In this document: positions 5,899-8,324 of the stretch, in pieces
How the letters are laid out: every line of letters begins with the position of its first letter
Position numbering within the stretch: the stretch's first letter is position 1
Made by a program: the position numbers and the translations under genes
Assembly (NCBI GenBank): GCA_018399915.1
Contig: JAGYNW010000084.1
Span: 1-8,324 of the forward strand
Source: Candidatus Omnitrophota bacterium
GTDB lineage: Bacteria; Omnitrophota; Gorgyraeia; Zapsychrales; Zapsychraceae
Reading direction: 5' to 3'
Length of the DNA: 8,324 nucleotides
Notes under the pieces: model-generated
What the model was told of the DNA's origin: nothing
The model's input: the letters and a program-made list of their open reading frames with translations, nothing else
Database searches by the model: none

Positions 5899-6876
5899 AT
5901 GAGCAATGTTGGAATTATTTCCCTCGGGCATTACTTACCTAAAAAAGTTTTAACCAATCATGATCTGGAAAAAATGGTGGATACCTCTGATGAATGGATT
6001 ACCATACGCACAGGTATTAAAGAAAGACGTATCGCGGCCGCGGATGAGGATACCAGTCATATGGCGATTAAGGCTGCCCGTGAGGCGATCAAGAATGCGG
6101 ATATGGATGCCCAAAAGATAGAATTGATTATCGTGGCGACGGCATCGGCTGACAGCAATTTTCCGGCTGTAGCCTGTATGGTCCAGCGGGCCATCGGTGC
6201 GACTCAGGCAGCTGCATTTGACGTGAATGCGGCATGTTCCGGGTTTTTATGCGCATTGACGACAGCTAAACAGTATGTTCAGACCGGCCTTTATAAAAAT
6301 GCTTTGGTCGTTGCGGCGGAGAAGTTTTCCAAATTGGTGGATTGGAATGACAGGTCAACGTGCGTGCTTTTCGGTGATGGCGCGGGCGCTTGTCTTTTAG
6401 GCCATGTCCGTTCTGATCGCGGTATTTTATCAGAATTTATGCACGCGCAGGGAGCTTATGGACATCTGCTGGAGGTCATCGCAGAGGAAAGGAACCCTTT
6501 GGACCAGACCTGCCAGGCGATCAAGCCTCCGTATGTTACTATGAACGGGCAAGCTTTATTCAAAGTCGCGGTCAATTCAATGTTTGAGGCCGCAAGTGTT
6601 GCCATAAAAAAAGCTAAATTAAAATTATCCGATATTGAATGCGTTGTGCCGCATCAGGCTAATGACCGTATTATTTCCGGCGTAGCCAAGAAATTGAAAC
6701 TTCCGAAAGAAAAATTTTATATTAACATTGAGAAATACGGCAATATGTCCGCTGCATCCATCCTTGTTGCCCTTTATGAAGCTGTTGAGAATAAACGTAT
6801 CCGAAAAGGGGATCATGTGCTTCTGGTAACTTTTGGCGCGGGTTTGGTCGCGGCCGCTAATGTTGTCAGATGGTGA
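5899..6876 (+). CDS. fabH: Beta-ketoacyl-ACP synthase III (FabH)
   Basis: FabH condenses an acyl-CoA primer (acetyl-CoA or a branched form) with malonyl-ACP to begin fatty acid synthesis. The 325 residues have the thiolase fold and an intact Cys-His-Asn triad: C113 in NAACSGF, H252 in VVPHQAND, and N282 in KYGNMSAAS. Other marks are DEWITIRTGIKERR (31-44) near the N-terminus, the GDGAGA loop (about 159-164) and the C-terminal FGAGLVAAANVVRW. AAAGGA (5886-5891) lies 7 bases before the ATG. The 63-base gap after plsX has no terminator, so it probably shares the plsX transcript. Which primer it prefers cannot be told from the sequence. Confidence 0.97.
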   Translation: MSNVGIISLGHYLPKKVLTNHDLEKMVDTSDEWITIRTGIKERRIAAADEDTSHMAIKAAREAIKNADMDAQKIELIIVATASADSNFPAVACMVQRAIGATQAAAFDVNAACSGFLCALTTAKQYVQTGLYKNALVVAAEKFSKLVDWNDRSTCVLFGDGAGACLLGHVRSDRGILSEFMHAQGAYGHLLEVIAEERNPLDQTCQAIKPPYVTMNGQALFKVAVNSMFEAASVAIKKAKLKLSDIECVVPHQANDRIISGVAKKLKLPKEKFYINIEKYGNMSAASILVALYEAVENKRIRKGDHVLLVTFGAGLVAAANVVRW

Positions 6877-6926
6877 ATTAAGGGTTCGTAATTTATGAAT
6901 TGTTTCAGAAGGAAAGGGTTTGATCT

Positions 6927-7847
6927 ATGAAGAAAGTCTCTTTTATTTTTCCCGGGCAAGGCGCTCAGCAGGTAGGTATGGGACGGGAATTTTTTGATGC
7001 CTGTCCGGAATCCAGGCTGATCTATGATAAAGCCGATGAGGTTGTCAGCGGTCTGTCAGATATCATCTTTAATGGACCGCAGGAAAAATTAACTTTGACG
7101 GAATTTTGTCAGCCGGGGATCATTACTATGAGCATGGCGGCTTTGGCCGCATTTAAGGCTTCCGATAAATTTAAAGAGATTGATTCGAAGTTCGCCTGTG
7201 GCCTGAGCCTCGGAGAATATTCTGCTTTATGCGCCTGTGGTGCGCTTTCGTTTGAGGATACCATAAAATTGATAGAAAGAAGGTCCGCTTTTATGACAGA
7301 AGCGACCAAAGAAAACCATGGTGCCATGGCCGCAGTTATCGGGATGGACAAGGAGAAGTTAACCGCTATCTGCCAAGAGTCCGGAGCTGAGGTCGCGAAT
7401 TTCAATTCTTCGGAACAGATCGTTATTACCGGGCATGCGGATAAGGTAAGGGCTGCCTCCGAAAAATTACAGGAATCCGGAGCCAAGCGCGTGATCCCTT
7501 TGGATGTCAGCGGAGCTTTTCATTCCTCGCTGATGCAAACAGCCGCCGATAAATTCGAGAGGGAATTGCAAAATTTTACGATCAAGACCCCGGACTTTCC
7601 TATCGTCAGCAATGTGGATGCGCGGCCTACGGCTGATCCGGCTATCATTTCAAGCAACCTCGCCCGTCAGATCACGTCATCCGTTCAGTGGGTCGATTCT
7701 GTAGAGTTCATTGCATCAGAAGGCATTACCGATTTTATCGAGATCGGCCCGGGCAATATTCTTAAAGGGCTTTTGCGCAAGATCAACCGGGAATATAAAG
7801 TGCATAATATCCGCACTCCTGCGGATGTAGAGAAGCTGGAAATATAA
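6927..7847 (+). CDS. fabD: Malonyl-CoA:ACP transacylase (FabD)
   Basis: FabD moves the malonyl group from malonyl-CoA to acyl carrier protein, supplying the extender unit for FabH and later condensing enzymes. The 306 residues match the family. Motifs are FPGQGAQQVGMGREF (8-22), the nucleophile elbow CGLSLGEYSA (91-100) with S94, ERR (117-119) holding the likely carboxylate-binding arginine, the catalytic H199 in VSGAFHSSLM, NVDARP in the C-terminal third, and FIEIGPG near the end. The elbow reads GLSLGE rather than GHSLGE, a variant also seen in other active FabD proteins. RRSAFM replaces the commoner RRGxxM. AAGGG (6914-6918) lies 8 bases before the ATG. It follows fabH by 50 bases and shares its operon. 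Confidence 0.96.
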   Translation: MKKVSFIFPGQGAQQVGMGREFFDACPESRLIYDKADEVVSGLSDIIFNGPQEKLTLTEFCQPGIITMSMAALAAFKASDKFKEIDSKFACGLSLGEYSALCACGALSFEDTIKLIERRSAFMTEATKENHGAMAAVIGMDKEKLTAICQESGAEVANFNSSEQIVITGHADKVRAASEKLQESGAKRVIPLDVSGAFHSSLMQTAADKFERELQNFTIKTPDFPIVSNVDARPTADPAIISSNLARQITSSVQWVDSVEFIASEGITDFIEIGPGNILKGLLRKINREYKVHNIRTPADVEKLEI

Positions 7848-7892
7848 TTGTGCGAATAGAATGACGATGCATGTTCTTTAGAGTGAATAGCT

Positions 7893-8324
7893 ATGACAAA
7901 CTATCCGGACATAACACAGCTCATCCCTCAACGCTATCCGTTTCTTTTTATCGATAAGATCACGCAATATTCATCTAAGGAAAATCTCACCGCCATCAAA
8001 AATACGAGTGCTGATGAATGGTCAGTAAACTTTTCAGACGGCGCAGCCGGGAATACCGGCTTGATATGGTATCCCGAGGTTTTTATTATTGAAGGCGCGG
8101 CTCAGAGCGCGGCCGCCTTCTTTCATCTGGAATTTTCTCAGTCCGGAAATATTCAGACCGTTTTTCTTGGAAAAGTCGATGCTGAATTTTTTGCCCCTGT
8201 TCGATTAGGCGACCGGATCCTTTTTAAAACCGGCAACTTCAAAGTGATTAAAAATGGTGGATTTATTGAGATTCACGTCGAATCAGAAGACCAAAAAGTT
8301 GCTCATGTCAAAATCTTTTGTGGT
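7893..8324 (+). CDS. FabZ-like hot-dog-fold protein lacking the GHFP catalytic segment (3' end outside window)
   Basis: An open frame from the ATG at 7893 runs 144 codons to the window edge without a stop, so it is cut only by the window. An in-frame TGA at 7884-7886 fixes the ATG as the first possible start; the upstream GAG-containing site is weak. Residues 11-21 (IPQRYPFLFID) match the FabZ N-terminal signature (usually LPHRxPFLLVD), AIKNTS (34-39) fits the AVKNV segment, IIEGAAQSAA (65-74) keeps the catalytic-type Glu67 and Gln71 of the EALAQ helix, and LGKVDAEFFAPVRLGD (92-107) matches the second half of the hot-dog domain. The segment that should read GHFPxxPxxPGV, with the catalytic His, is replaced by an unrelated stretch (46-61). 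It may be a non-catalytic FabZ homologue, or a dehydratase or thioesterase of another hot-dog subgroup such as the ApeP-like proteins. Being 45 bases after fabD implies a role in acyl-ACP metabolism. Confidence 0.75.
   Translation, partial: MTNYPDITQLIPQRYPFLFIDKITQYSSKENLTAIKNTSADEWSVNFSDGAAGNTGLIWYPEVFIIEGAAQSAAAFFHLEFSQSGNIQTVFLGKVDAEFFAPVRLGDRILFKTGNFKVIKNGGFIEIHVESEDQKVAHVKIFCG

Noticed and set aside
7197..7218. FabD nucleophile elbow with Leu instead of His (GLSLGE)
   Set aside because: This variant is seen in other functional FabD proteins, the catalytic Ser94 and His199 remain, and the protein is otherwise intact.
7109..7486. Minus-strand open frame of 125 codons inside fabD
   Set aside because: It is fully antisense to conserved fabD motifs and shows no motifs of its own.
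1..8324. CRISPR arrays, insertion sequences, toxin-antitoxin or defence genes
   Set aside because: No regularly spaced repeats, transposase motifs or terminal inverted repeats were seen; all good genes are housekeeping or lipid-synthesis genes.

Overview
This window looks like an ordinary housekeeping stretch of a bacterial chromosome, with every credible gene on the + strand. The first gene (9-401) matches the Minf_1886 / 'Plancto_Ver' family, a small uncharacterised family known mainly from the PVC superphylum (Planctomycetes, Verrucomicrobia and relatives). Together with moderate-GC genes, AT-rich intergenic DNA and the order recG-rsmD-coaD-yceD-rpmF-plsX-fabH-fabD, this suggests a PVC-type bacterium, possibly Omnitrophota-like. 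The taxonomic guess is inference; the gene assignments rest on motifs read directly in the sequence.

Layout: (i) 9-401, the Minf_1886-like protein, followed by a clear intrinsic terminator (about 470-498) and a T-rich spacer. (ii) 613-2700, recG, ending in a 12-bp hairpin that covers its own stop codon. (iii) 2701-2995, a 295-base gap with a very AT-rich core and a small GC-richer, hairpin-forming segment just ahead of rsmD. (iv) 2996-4055, rsmD and coaD, overlapping by 8 bases. (v) 4090-4791, a YceD/DUF177 gene with a perfect TATAAT box 12 bases before its ATG, then rpmF (ribosomal protein bL32) with a strong Shine-Dalgarno. (vi) 4846-7847, plsX, fabH and fabD. (vii) 7893 to the window edge, an incomplete hot-dog-fold gene related to FabZ.

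How the genes fit together: RecG handles stalled forks and recombination intermediates. RsmD, YceD and bL32 belong to ribosome assembly. CoaD makes dephospho-CoA, the route to the phosphopantetheine arm of acyl carrier protein and to the CoA thioesters used by FabH and FabD. FabD loads malonyl onto ACP, FabH starts fatty acid chains, and PlsX passes finished acyl chains into phospholipid synthesis. The close, same-strand spacing (34-81 bases between genes from coaD onward) fits one or two operons joining ribosome production to membrane lipid supply, as in many bacteria.

The most unusual item is the last gene. It is recognisably FabZ-like but lacks the GHFP-type segment that carries the catalytic histidine, and it sits just after fabD, where fabG is often found. 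Secondary points of interest are the recG-stop hairpin, the possible structured leader before rsmD, and the possibly near-leaderless yceD transcript. I found no CRISPR array, insertion sequence, tRNA, rRNA or defence system.
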